DNA of 64,000 nt from Rhyacophila brunnea (Eukaryota; Arthropoda; Insecta; Trichoptera; Rhyacophilidae), in assembly GCA_022495005.1 (NCBI GenBank), contig JAGYXB010000558.1, forward strand, positions 1 to 64,000, given 5' to 3'. This document shows, piece by piece, positions 43,448 to 54,559 of this stretch; within the stretch, counting starts at the first letter, position 1; each line of letters starts with the position of its first letter. The position numbers and the translations under genes were made by a program. The notes under the pieces are model-generated. The model made no database searches. It had not been told where the DNA came from and saw nothing but the letters and a program-made list of their open reading frames with translations.

Positions 43448-44302
43448 CTAAATCAAATGTATCCAAAAGTAAAATACAATCTGAAGATTGGCTGGAGCTG
43501 ATTTAACTAATGCCTGCTAATGATCAATCATATTATAAAGCTCTTTTACACATTACATACCTAACTACTGTGAAACTGTTTATTATTTTCTTTTTGTATA
43601 CCTTCCTGTCATTTTATAATAAACCTATTAATATTGTTCTAAATCTCTGTAGTACCTAGGTATGCAACGTTTTTTTATATAACCTGTCATTTCATAAACT
43701 AAGTTGAATATTTTAATGGTATTCTAATAAAGAATTAATCGAAAAAGTTATATGTATTTATTAAATTTTAAACAATAATTTTATTATCAAGCCCTGCAGC
43801 AAAACATTCTCACAACAAGGTTCAATAATCAGATAGAACTTCGGTGCTCTTATTTTTTCGATTTTCAAAGCAATTAAGTTCTATCGCAAAATTTTAATCT
43901 TTGGATTAGATAACAGATATACCTATTTAGTATAAATGCTTTGAAAATACAAGCATAATGCAATAATAATAGTATTGTTAATATCTGCTAATTTTCATTG
44001 CATATAGTTAGGATTATATTCATATTGAAAAATTTGGAGCTCAATACTTACCATCTCAGTTTAGTACCACCTGTTGCCAGAATATGATACCTTGCTGTTC
44101 TAAGGTCACGCAATGAAGTTGGTTTCGACAGCTGAACGATTCATTGTACATACATCTGACTTCTGTTGTTTAGAATTGGTTGGAAGTTTCATACCAAACC
44201 GTTTCTGGCGGTCAGAGAATGATTTGATTTTCGCACGAACAGTGAACCAAACGTCAAATCTTAAACGGTATCCGGTTTACCTACTTTCTACCAATGAAAT
44301 TA
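43448..44302. other. Intergenic DNA, nothing recognised
   Basis: AT-rich sequence with no repeat match, gene or RNA motif that I can support. Confidence 0.4.
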
Positions 44303-44673
44303 ATATGGACGAAGCATCTGGAAAAAAATGACACACATTTTTTCCTCGGGTCTGCCGAATGGTATAATCTGTTCTAACACCATTACAATAAAGGTGATAT
44401 TGCTATAAATTCCCAATGCTTTTTCTCGGTCTGCCGAATAGCATAATTCATATTTTAATATCAATATCGCTCGCTCAAATGAACATTGACACTAGAAACA
44501 CTGTGTTAACGCCATTACAATAAAGGTGATATAAAGTACTATAAATTCTCGATGCGTGTTAATCGCATAATGGAAATTGCGTGACGTCTACCTATACATG
44601 TTCGAATGTCGCTATGCGCGAATTTACTTGCTAGCTACTGTACTGAGTGCGTTGTCCATTAATAATGTCATTG
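44303..44673. repeat. Repeat X, copy 4 (without the foldback part)
   Basis: ATATGGACGAAGCATCTGG start, two diverged modules, and an end at AATAATGTCATTG as in copy 3. Confidence 0.7.
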
Positions 44674-44756
44674 CTTTCTACGCATTCAATAATTTTAGTA
44701 TTGTACTTATATTGTCTATGGTCAAATGGTTAAAAAAAATCAATGAAACGCACCCA

Positions 44757-45252
44757 TTGCCGACTCAACTCAAGTAGAAAGCCGATACATTCACAACGAC
44801 TGGTCCTACTTTTTCCGCCTATCCCGTTGTCTATGGATGACCTGTCATTGTTCAATAGAGTGCTCATACTGACGCGTCTGTCGTATTCATATATATAATA
44901 ATAAAAACATAAGTATAAATAATACACTAGCATTAACACACCTTCTACAAATGTAATGCATATATCAATGCTACATATTTTTTGGAAATCGATATTACCA
45001 CCGGTTTTTGTGAGAAGGACTAGTCTGACTTTGACAGCTGTTAAATAACAGGAATGTATATTATTTATAAATAACACTGATAGGTTAATATATTTGATTT
45101 GATAATTTTTTATAATTCAATTTGAAACGAGAAAGGGCGAATCAATATGTCAAGCAATGTGGAATCTGATTTTGGCAGCTGAAAAGTGGACTACCTACTC
45201 GTTGCTTGTGCAAAAAGTTATGCTCAGGCTTCATTAATCTAAAGATGGCGGT
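44757..45252 (+). repeat. Repeat family S, copy 2, immediately upstream of gene D
   Basis: Runs from ATTGCCGACTCAACTCAAGT to AAAGATGGCGGTG. It ends ~90 bp before the ATG of unit D. Confidence 0.6.
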
Positions 45253-45344
45253 GAACGCACCTTCAGTCAATTATTGTCTATTGTCACGTTTGTCAATCTA
45301 CTTACATACACTTTTGACATTTTGGGCTGACTAAACTTAGTAAA

Positions 45345-45491
45345 ATGGATGTAAAACGTGAACTCGGTGATTTTGAATCTGACGCAGAAGTGCAACAATG
45401 GTTTGATGTGCCAATAGTCCATCCAAACGATCCGGATACAAACGTTTATATAAAGCAAGAGAATGCTTACGATGCCAACAGCGCTATTGAG
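45345..45491 (+). CDS. Zinc-finger gene D, first exon
   Basis: The ATG (context TAAAATGG) opens 49 codons ending NSAIE before GTTAG, phase 0. The translation begins MDVKRELGDFESDAEVQQW, continues FDVPIVHPND and has YIKQENAYD near the end. It carries VKRE and IKQE psi-K-x-E motifs and aligns with the first exons of C and E. The right end of an AAAGATGGCGGTG-ended repeat lies about 90 bp upstream, so the promoter is close to, or partly made of, transposon DNA. Confidence 0.78.
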
Positions 45492-46009
45492 GTTAGGGTT
45501 TTAATTCTTATTAATCATTGTAAGATTGTGTTTATTCATCGTTTAAGTGGTTTCTTACCTACTAATGCAAATAACACAGTTGGGTGACATTGAACTTTAC
45601 TAACTGAAACATGTAATAAGTTATACATCGTTGTATTGACACTTCATAACGATTATATGACAACGTACCTACCTAGGAGCGGCAGGTTATATGAAAGTGT
45701 GGTGAAGCAGGCTAGTATGGTGAAAAAGTATGGTGAGGCGGGCTGTTAATCAATCTGTGGCAAAATATCCACGTTAACATTATATTATATGGGTACGTTA
45801 TGATGACCAAAGTAAATGCTCCGTGATGCCATGATTTTTTTTTTATCGCGTCACTATTCCTCGTAAGTTGTCGGTTATTGTTGGCCTGCTTCATTCAGTT
45901 GTATGAGAAAGTCGATTCATTGCCCCTCCGTTTATTTAATACCTCTATGGTACCTTTCTTATAATACATACTTAAATACTTTCACCCGAAGACAGCTGTT
46001 GAACGTTTA

Positions 46010-46384
46010 TTAAGAGCATACATCAGTGAAACGTCAAATAATTTTCAACTATAGGTGCGACGAAATTTTGGACTCGCTGGCAATCAGAGAGCGAAAGTCG
46101 TGCTGTGAACACGTCAATTTCTTTCATGATGGCGACGGGGGTATTAATTATTAAATCGTGTAAAGATTACTAAAAAACGTTACCCATTTACTTCAAAAAG
46201 AAAACATGTCAATGAATATATTAGTATTGTTACTAATAGAACAATAAATAGAACATTAAATGGACGCATGTTGGATTTATATGACAAATTATATTTCGTT
46301 CGGCACGCATCATTTGCACAATCCGCGTATCGCCTATCCACGATCTTTTTCGACCATGTCTCAACTGAGGTAGGATAGCCTTAA
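46010..46384. mobile_element. piggyBac-like MITE, copy 4 (inverted)
   Basis: TTAA at 46010-46013 and 46381-46384; the ends and body match copies 1-3 in reverse. It lies in intron 1 of unit D. Confidence 0.75.
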
Positions 46385-46486
46385 TAATTGCTCGACAGTA
46401 TCAAACCGTGATAATAGGTCACAGGCAGAAACGCCCGTGTGTTTCTACTTCTGTAAACACGTATTATAAAATACTTACTGTCTTAT

Positions 46487-46698
46487 CGTAGTAGATTTTT
46501 GGGTTTCCACCGTGTGTCTTTCTTTACTCGATGTTTCGGGCTCGTTGCAGAGGCCATTATCAAGAGATGATAATATGATATGATTGATAATGGCCTCTGC
46601 AACGAGCCCGAAGCGTCGAGTAAAGAAGGAAGAAGGACACACGGTGGAAACCAAAAAATCTACTACGATAAAAAACAACCGTGAAAGCCTCAAACAGC
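46487..46698. mobile_element. Near-perfect palindromic element next to the exon 2 acceptor of gene D
   Basis: Arms of ~90 bp with GGGTTTCCACCGTGTGT and TTTCGGGCTCGTTGCAGAGG are inverted around a short AT-rich loop. The direct repeat TACTGTCTTAT flanks it (46476-46486, 46699-46709). The right duplication forms part of the splice acceptor tract. Confidence 0.78.
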
Positions 46699-46716
46699 TA
46701 CTGTCTTATTTTTCAG

Positions 46717-46836
46717 AGCCCTGCTGGTATTAAAACTGAGACTGATTCTCTCCGAGTTGATTTCAAAGAAGAATTTGTCGATGACAGTGATCCACAACCA
46801 AGTTGCTCATATTCAAATTGCGAGCCAGTAAATCAG
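46717..46836 (+). CDS. Zinc-finger gene D, linker exon
   Basis: Forty codons between tatttttcag and GTGCTT, phase 0. The translation SPAGIKTETDSLRVDFKEEF ends DPQPSCSYSNCEPVNQ. It belongs to the same linker subtype as unit E (SP...VDFK...). IKTE is a psi-K-x-E motif, and FKEE a weaker one. A 212-bp palindromic insertion ends 18 bp upstream of the exon. Confidence 0.74.
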
Positions 46837-46889
46837 GTGCTTACCTACTTATATAATATTTTATTTATTTTAAATTGTGTAATATAATT

Positions 46890-47066
46890 ACCGACTGAAG
46901 AGGAAAGACGATACATTTCACGACTGGTCCTACCTTTCCGCCCTTCCCGTTCTCTATGGATGACCTGTCATTTCCTGTCATTATTAATTAATAGTATGGA
47001 AGTGGACCACTCGTTGCTTGTGCAAAAAGTTATGATCAGGCTTTATTAATCTAAAGATGGCGGTGG
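46890..47066 (+). repeat. Repeat family S, short copy
   Basis: Left part CGACTGAAGAGGAAAGACG...CTATGGATGACCTGTC joined directly to the right end GTGGACCACTCGTTGCTTG...AAAGATGGCGGTGG. The middle is deleted. In intron 2 of unit D. Confidence 0.6.
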
Positions 47067-47362
47067 TAATATACATCGTGCTTGTATGCGATCATGTATA
47101 ATTGTCTCCGTTATTATTGTATAGTTGGATACAAAGTGTATTTTGTAAGAATATATTTTACATAAATTTGACTTAACGAACAAAAAGGTATGTTAAATGA
47201 TGTTATGCTCCTTCAGTGACATGTTTTAGATAGGTACTAGATTTGTGAAAAATACTGCCTGTCATTTATGAGTATATTGGTATTTTATTTTTGACATTTA
47301 TTAAGTGCCTAATTAAGTAGATGTACCTACCTAATAAATTTGTTGTATATATTAAATCCCGG

Positions 47363-47736
47363 CATGGCCCCCGCATCCTGAAGCGGGCCCCCCTACCTAT
47401 CAATAAGGTTAAAGACAGTCTGACTCTCTACAGTGGCATTTTCTAAAAGGTGTTCGAGATCAATAAAAATTCAGTGTATTTTTAGCGATTTTTAACACAT
47501 CGAACTATCGAGTTGTCGAGTATCAACATATTATAATAACCAAAAAGTGCATCGCAGTACCATATATTTTAAAATGGTAATAAACTTGAAGTAAAATAAC
47601 GCCGCATTTTAAACTATTAGAGAATATATTTTAAGATGGCTGTTTATCTCAATTATGTGGTCCCCCCGCCACGCCGGCCCCCACTGAACCCGGGCCCCTA
47701 AGCAAGAGCCCTGTCAGCCCTCTTGTGGGTGCCATG
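47363..47736. mobile_element. hAT-like element, CATGGCCCCC family, copy 3 (inverted)
   Basis: CATGGCCCCCGCATCCTG start, CTTGTGGGTGCCATG end. Flanks AATCCCGG / AAACTCGG agree at 6 of 8. In intron 2 of unit D. Confidence 0.7.
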
Positions 47737-47799
47737 AAACTCGGTGCTGTGAGTATCTGCAGCGATGTTTTGTTCTGGACATTTATTATTTTGGAGCAA

Positions 47800-48495
47800 T
47801 TGAATGTTTCATGTCAGTTACTTGGTAGACTTGTTTAGTGTTTACTTAACTTGTTTACTTGTTAACTTGTTTAATGGCCTTACGGTGGAGAGAATTCTGA
47901 AGAAATTCTTGAGACTAATTTACTTGAGGTTGTATGGATACTATCCGTGGCTTTATCCAACTGACTTTCTCTTAGGTATGCTTATATACTGCAGTCTGCA
48001 ATTTAGAAGAAATCTTTATTTAGTTACGTATTTTTTTCGACTTATACGAGGTTTAAATGAGAACTCTGCCATTCTGGGCAGTGTCGACCTGTGTGTCCCT
48101 GATAACTATTTTAGAAATAGAGAACATCAGTTGTTTATTCTCCCAAGGTGCAGAACTAACCTGCCACTGGTAATGCCAATTGGGAGGGCGATAACTATGT
48201 TCAACGAAATTGCTTCGGGTGATGCTACGTGAGGATGAGTATATGTGGACGTTGTTTTATAAATTCTTAAAATAGGGTCTGATTAACTCAGCCGGTGTAC
48301 TGCCTTGTAGCTATCTAATTTATATTTTTTATATTTACACATGTCTACTGTTTAATAACTATCTATCTCTATACTGATCTATCTCTTTTTTATGTAATAC
48401 TGTTTTATATTTCGTTGTTTCTATATGTCATATTGTGAACATCTTAAACTTATAATTTGTAATGTCCACAATATTTTAAAAATAAATTAATTAAA
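47800..48495 (+). pseudogene. Jockey-like retrotransposon 3' part in unit D intron 2
   Basis: The open frame 47804-48232 encodes the end of ORF2: LQFRRNLYLVTYFFRLIRGL, then LPRCRTNLPLVMPIGRAITM. It matches the minus-strand copy at 7526-7951. A 3' UTR with TTGTGAACATCTTAAAC and an A-rich tail follow. 5'-truncated. Confidence 0.8.
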
Positions 48496-48742
48496 ATGTG
48501 TGGAAAGAAGCGAATTACAAAACAATATCTCGTCTCATGCTCAATACGAAGATTAGTACAATTATTGAAAAGTCCCAGTGAAATATCAATTCAAATAAAA
48601 ATTTCTTTACCTTAATTTTATTCCCACTGAATGTTAAGAATTCTACCTATTTTTAAAGGTGTCTCATATTTCAAATATTATTCTTTGATATGCCAATGTT
48701 GTTTGTCTTCATGTTAATATGCAATACTCTACATTCTTTTAG

Positions 48743-50194
48743 TTGATTCCTGCAACCACTGCCATGGCCTCTCCCGCTATTCTTGGATTATCAGAGAAGA
48801 TATTAGGAGCACAAGAGTCATGTGATGAAGTACAGATTGACAATCAAAACATTAAAAAAGAATTGGGGGTTTATGAAACGATTACTAATATGGTCAGTTG
48901 CACTGCAAAAGGTCAGCATAATATACAATCTAACGTCACAGATATCAAATTATTAGTAGCCGTAATTAAGTTAGAGAAAAAATCGTTTACTAATGACAAT
49001 TTTGCGTGCAGTTATTGTTTTAATTTTTTTCCATCTTTATCTCAATTGAAGCTTCACAAAGCATGTCATGAAAAATCATTAACGCATAGAATTGAAAATT
49101 ACAGAAGTATTCGATCTAATTTTAAGAATCTAAAGATAATAAAGTATTCCATTAAAAAGGCTTTTGAATGCGACCAATGTGACTATTCCTGTAAACGATT
49201 TAGTAGCATGAAATTACATAAAATGACTCATTCTGGTGAAAAGCCACTTAAATGTGACCAATGTGATTACTGTTGCATACAATCTGGTTCAATGAAATTA
49301 CACAAAATGACTCATTCTGGTGAAAAGCCATTTAAATGTGTCCATTGCAATTATTCATCTAAAACATCTGGTGATATGAAAATACACAAAATGACTCATT
49401 CTGGTGAAAAGCCATATAAATGTGACCAATGCAATTACTCATCTAAAACATCTGGTGATATGAAAATACACAAAATGACTCATTCTGGTGAAAAGCTATT
49501 TAAATGTGATCAATGTGACTACTCCTTTATTAAATCCAGTACGCTGAAAAGGCATAAAATGACCCATTCTGGTGAAAAGCCATTTAATTGTGACCAATGT
49601 AATTACTGTTGTATCCGATCTAGCGATATGAAAATACACAAAATGACTCATTCTGGTGAAAAGCCATTCAAATGTGTCGAATGCAATTACTCGTCTAAAA
49701 CATCTGGTGATATGAAAATACACAAAATGACTCATTCTGGTGAAAAGCCATTTAAATGTGACCAATGCAATTATTCTTGTACAACATCTCGTAAAATGAA
49801 ATTACACAAAATGACTCATTCTGGTGAAAAACCATTTAAATGTGACCAATGTGTATACTCTAGCATTACATCTCGCAATATGAAAAAACATAAAATGAGA
49901 CATTCTGGTGAAATACCATTTAATTGTGACCAATGTAATTATTGTTGTTTCCGATCTGGCGATATGAAATTACACAAAATAGCTCATTCTGGTAAAAAGG
50001 TATTTAAATGTGACCAATGTAATTACTCTTGTATAGCATCTGGTAACATGAAAAAACACAAAATGACTCACTCTGGTGAAAAGCCATTTAAATGCGACCA
50101 ATGTCCTTACGCTTGTATAGCATCTGCTAACATGAAAAAACACAAAATAACACATTCAGGTGAAAAGCAACTTAAATGTGACCAACTTGACTAG
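48743..50194 (+). CDS. Zinc-finger gene D, terminal exon: C2H2 protein with 13 fingers
   Basis: The exon starts after ttcttttag with LIPATTAMASPAILGL, phase 0, coding 483 residues (572 with upstream exons). An acidic region with IKKE and VIKLEKK precedes an isolated finger FACSYCFNFF...HKACH, followed by 12 tandem C2H2 fingers with HSGEKPFKCDQC linkers. Fingers 4, 5 and 8 carry the same KTSGDMKIH helix, and 12 and 13 are also near-copies, a sign of recent finger duplication or gene conversion. A 14th finger breaks off as LKCDQLD followed by TAG, with about 600 bp of decayed fingers beyond. A nuclear DNA-binding regulator is expected. Confidence 0.92.
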   Translation: MIPATTAMASPAILGLSEKILGAQESCDEVQIDNQNIKKELGVYETITNMVSCTAKGQHNIQSNVTDIKLLVAVIKLEKKSFTNDNFACSYCFNFFPSLSQLKLHKACHEKSLTHRIENYRSIRSNFKNLKIIKYSIKKAFECDQCDYSCKRFSSMKLHKMTHSGEKPLKCDQCDYCCIQSGSMKLHKMTHSGEKPFKCVHCNYSSKTSGDMKIHKMTHSGEKPYKCDQCNYSSKTSGDMKIHKMTHSGEKLFKCDQCDYSFIKSSTLKRHKMTHSGEKPFNCDQCNYCCIRSSDMKIHKMTHSGEKPFKCVECNYSSKTSGDMKIHKMTHSGEKPFKCDQCNYSCTTSRKMKLHKMTHSGEKPFKCDQCVYSSITSRNMKKHKMRHSGEIPFNCDQCNYCCFRSGDMKLHKIAHSGKKVFKCDQCNYSCIASGNMKKHKMTHSGEKPFKCDQCPYACIASANMKKHKITHSGEKQLKCDQLD

Positions 50195-50810
50195 GTACTC
50201 ATCTAGAACATCTGATAATTTTTAATTACACAAAATGAGCCATTATGGTGAAAGGCCTTTTAAAATGTCCAATCTAATGACTCCTGTATTTTGTACATTA
50301 TCAAGTACACAAATTAACACATTCTGATAAAAAGCTTTCTAAATGTGATGACCTTAGTTACTCTAGTATAATATCTCGAATTATGAATTTACACGAAATG
50401 ACTCATTCAGATGAAAAGTATTATAAATGTGATCGGTGTGCTTACTTGCGTATAACATTTGGTAAGATGAAATGAGATAAAATGACTATTTCTAGTAAAC
50501 AGCTACTTAAATGTGGCCAATGTAATAAAATTGATCATGTATATTCTCCGATTTGATGAATAATCAGAAAATGACAATTTCTTTTGAAATGCCATTTATT
50601 TATGATCATTGTGATTGTAAAAATGACTCATTGGTTAAAATCAGTTTAAATGTGATATTATTATTTGCTTCTCGTGGATAACGTCCGGTAACATGAAATC
50701 ACACAAATTTACACATTCGGGCGAAAGGTTTAAATGTAACGATTGTAATTACACATGTATATCAAGGTATGGATGAAAGCACACATGTTTACTCATATTG
50801 GCTAATATAA
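50195..50810 (+). pseudogene. Decayed finger tail of zinc-finger gene D
   Basis: After the stop, about seven more finger units can be traced in shifting frames: LHKMSHYGERPFK, HSDKKLSKCDDLSYSS, LHEMTHSDEKYYKCDRC, LKCGQCN, and HKFTHSGERFKCNDCNYTC near 50700-50760. Stops and indels separate them. The original array therefore had roughly 20 fingers before truncation. Confidence 0.75.
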
Positions 50811-51504
50811 CATATTATGACAGTTTCATTATGTTTTTATAAAAAAAACATGGGCATCTTATATATAGAAACTGTATTATTTGTGTATATTATATTATTA
50901 GTCCAGAACTTTACCATATATCAGCCGAATGAGTCAATTTTTCTGTACGCATGGCATCAACATAATATGAAAATTGAAGTATTATGGTATTGTTAAAACT
51001 ACCAAATTATCAGAATATGTAGTGGTTTTTTGAGTGTATTAGAATTACACAAAATATAAGAATAAATTTTATTTAAGTAAAATATATGTGCATTATGCGT
51101 TAGAAAGTTATTTATAGTCGCTTCATCCAATTTTGTCCAATATTAAAATTCGTATATAAAATATTAGAAGCAAACTTAGTTCCTAGCCATACATGTATAA
51201 TATTAGGTAAAATTATTTATATAAAGATTTTGTAAATATAATAAATGTATGATCGATTTTACCTAGCAAAAAAGTGCTTCAGCCCAGTAATAATCATTCT
51301 AAGAAATACACACTCCCTTTCAAATCATGTTCCAAGAAAAGGTGTGGTTGTCTGTTTCTGTGAGCAGAATTTCTCAGAAATATAAAACCCAAGGTACCTA
51401 CAAGCCTGGTAGGTAAATATGCCAGAGGGTGTGAAGGCTGTCTTTTTGTCATTTTTCAGTGATAGAAATGTGAATTATTTGTTGTATTATTAGCTACTTT
51501 GATT
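50811..51504. other. 3' flank of unit D, nothing recognised
   Basis: AT-rich sequence with AATAAA near 51062 that could serve as a poly(A) signal for unit D. No genes. Confidence 0.35.
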
Positions 51505-51830
51505 TTCGGAGACGACCCCAGGCCCTAGAAGATTCATTCGGGTTTCGGACTTTCGAGCGAGACGTCGGCCGCGGCGCCGCGCTCTCCGGCGTCTCCGCCA
51601 ATTTAAATTTATTTATTTTATAAATGTTTTGTTCGCTGTACTGTAAACTGTAATGAATTTCGTCAAATAAAATACGCCGTTATTCTTGAAATCCGCGTTG
51701 TCAATCAAGCATAGCATGTCCCCAAAAGAAGAAGCCAGCAGACGATAACCTTGACCTTACTTCATCACGGGGGTTGGGTCCAGCGCAACCTACGCCCCCC
51801 CTCCTTTCGGAGGTGACATTGTTTATATAT
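51505..51830. repeat. GC-rich island, possible solo LTR
   Basis: A sharp change to GC-rich sequence (GACGTCGGCCGCGGCGCCGC) is followed by AATAAAATACGCCGTTATTC and a CCTCCTTTCGGAGG stem. An LTR with its poly(A) signal is one reading. No terminal repeats or duplication could be fixed. Confidence 0.35.
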
Positions 51831-51929
51831 ATGTAGGTATTAATACACTCCTAGGACGTTGGTCCTCTACTGACGTCCCTCTAGAATATTTGAACGGCCT
51901 AAACATGCCACCTGATCTTGAATGTAAAT

Positions 51930-52190
51930 AATCTTAACACCACTGCACATGTATGTACTGAAACATGACTATATTCTAAAACATTAGAGCGAAAGGTTTA
52001 AAAGAATACTATTTTATGTAATAAAAATACTTAATGCAGTCATCAAATGTTTAAAATAAATATAAAGGATAATAAGGCTTTAAAATTATATAAATATATT
52101 ATCTACAACGTTAAGGTATGTCCAGGATCATGCTTTGAAAATAGAACAAAAGCTCAATTTTCACCTACGCTGAGCATGTCCCCCCTTAAT
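51930..52190. repeat. Dispersed repeat, inverted relative to 29265-29515
   Basis: Shares ATCTTAACACCAC, AAAGAATACTATTTTATGTA and CTGAGCATGT in reverse order and orientation with the segment at 29265-29515. Confidence 0.6.
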
Positions 52191-52382
52191 CATTTTGTAA
52201 AATATGAACCGTTGGTAATTTGAATATAAACATGAAATTATTACATACAAAAGTATTTTTCAAATTAATAATAAAAATAAAATTTTTATCGAATAATTTA
52301 TTCAAACGGGGAAAACATTTAAGTGTTTACATTATTTCATTAATTTGAATATGATTAATGTACAAAGGTATTTACATTATAA

Positions 52383-52961
52383 CAGTGATGTCCCTAGACA
52401 AAATGCCGCCCCTAGGCAGTGCCAAAATGCTGCCACATTTTTTATAAGTACAGTACTTTTTATCATCCTTTTATGACTCCAATATCTAAGAAATGTGTTG
52501 TATGGATACATTACTAACAAGATATATACCACTAAATCTAATTTAAATGTCATCTTTGATTCAATAGAAATTGTGAGTCTACAGTTTCAGATAGGTACCT
52601 ACATTTAAAAATACAATTGACAACTTCCAAAACTCACGAGTGACTGGTAAATATATTTGGATAAATTTAAAATTAGGTATGCACGAGTCATTGTTGTTCA
52701 CCAAGAACGTGACATCCAAAGACAACGGAAGTAAACTAGACGTCGCGAACCCGAGAAAAAACATTTTGTTAAAACTTTATAGTACTTACCTAATTAATAC
52801 ATTTTGTTTCCAACCAGTGAGCTGATTTTTTAATGGAAAGATATTTCCATTATTACTAAGTGTATGTAGCTATTTTTATGATTCTCCTCGATTTGCCGCC
52901 CTTTATGAAACTGCCGCCCCCAAGCGACGCTCAATCTGCCTAACCCCACGGGAAATGACTG
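52383..52961. mobile_element. hAT-like element, CAGTGACGTC family, longest copy
   Basis: CAGTGATGTCCCTAGAC start, CGGGAAATGACTG end, flanks CATTATAA / TATTATAA. At 579 bp it contains sequence missing from the 367-bp copy but no transposase frame. Confidence 0.78.
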
Positions 52962-53640
52962 TATTATAATGGCTTTTATGAAAATAAAGATTATATATGC
53001 AGAAATATGTAAGTAAGTAAAGACTCGATCTGAATCGACAAAAATCAATGTATGTGCTTACTTCATATTTTTAATCTTATAGCATTACTGTTGTCACCAA
53101 TGGAGTTTGATTTTTTTGCTGTGCTCTTGGAGAATTGATTGGAGATGGAGATTGCTTACTGCGTTGCTGTCAAAAATGCTTCTCCCGCTAAAGCAAACGG
53201 TCGCTTACGAGCCGTACAAAATGCGGCGTTGCCATTCGTATTTTTTCTCGGCATTCAAACAATGTTGCCGGTCAGATATTCAACATTATTAAATTATTTT
53301 CGCAATCAACCCTTACTATTTGTTGGATTTGATACCGACTCGGGCCTCTCCAGATACACAGAGACATCCCCAAATGGGGACCATCCATGGGTGTAACAGT
53401 AGGTACTGAATAAATACACAGTCAATAAAATCTACCTATATGAATTTAGCTATCCCAAGGAACATAGAATAATTAATGGGAACTGAAATACCTCACAGGT
53501 GTGGTAGTAACAGACAACCGATCTTGAATGTGGGAGAATATGGGATAAACGTGTCAAGAATACGTCATTCTAAGCATGTCTTCGTTCTGACAACTACTGC
53601 TCTCGGTTTATGCACTGACGTTCATTTCATATTGGTGTAC
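52962..53640. other. Intergenic DNA, nothing recognised
   Basis: Short overlapping open frames at 53107-53396 have no motif I recognise. No repeats matched. Confidence 0.35.
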
Positions 53641-53879
53641 GGCCGCGTGGCTTAAACGCCGGCCTATAGAGTCGAGGGTCCCAGGTTCGAATCTTGGGTC
53701 TGGCAAGTACACATATTGTTTTTCAATTTGTGTATGAGTCAGAGTATGGACCTAATAGGTTGAGCAAGTGGCTGACATCCATTTCTCGTAAAAAATAAAA
53801 TCTGTTAATACAAACCTCCACCCTGTGGAGGCCCATATGATCCTATTAGGATCGGACATGGTCGAAAGAAAAGAAGAAG
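53641..53879 (+). mobile_element. tRNA-derived SINE, family 1, copy 6
   Basis: Full-length plus-strand copy: GGCCGCGTGGCTTAAACG, box B GGTTCGAATCT, body, GATCCTATTAGGATC palindrome and an AAAGAAAAGAAGAAG tail. Confidence 0.83.
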
Positions 53880-54328
53880 TACCTACCTAGGTATTTGAAG
53901 GTAGGTAGCAACATAATATCAACGGTGATCTGACATAATATACTATTAGTCAATTTTTCAGGGGGTACAAAAAACTGTTTTTGTCGGAATTAGTATTATT
54001 TTTATTTTTCAAGTGAAATGATTTAATATTAGTACTTACTTAAACATTGATTTAAAGAAGGGGTATGGAAATTGTAATGTCATATACCTAATAAAATTAA
54101 TCATCCAGATAGTATTTCTCTTTAGATTCTATACACTTCTTCCACCTCACAAAAATGAGTCGATCCAGATATACACTATTTTTGGCGTCCAACTTGAGGA
54201 CAATATTATTATTTTTTTTTTTATTTTTGTAGAACAATAATATTATTTCCATTTGATCTGTCAACAAATTTTATTCAAAACTAGCTGACCCGGCAAACTT
54301 CGTACCGCCTCAGAATCAATAATCTTGT

Positions 54329-54549
54329 GGGTACTGTTCGGTTATACCGGAGCCAGCGGAAAACGCATTTTGAAAATAGCCGATAAACTGGATTATTTGT
54401 TAGGTTAACCTAACCAAACCTAACCTAACCTAACCTAACCTAACCCAACCTAACCGAACCTAAACTAACCCAAACTAACAAATAATCCAGTTTATCGGCT
54501 ATTTTCAAAATGCGTTTTCCGCTGGCTCCGGTATAACCGAACAGTACCC
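54329..54549. mobile_element. Foldback element with CCTAA repeats in its loop
   Basis: Arms of at least 72 bp are perfectly inverted (start GGGTACTGTTCGGTTATACC, end CAGTACCC). Between them lies about 70 bp of CCTAA-type repeats. It sits inside the Helitron and ends its helicase remnant. Confidence 0.85.
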
Positions 54550-54559
54550 AAAATGAAAT

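Noticed and set aside
48743..50194. Regular 84-bp repeats that look like a CRISPR or satellite array
   Set aside because: They are in-frame C2H2 finger units with conserved Cys, His and linker codons; the variable parts are the recognition helices.
54415..54480. True telomere or subtelomere sequence
   Set aside because: Only a few CCTAA units, mixed with variants, in the loop of a foldback element inside a Helitron.
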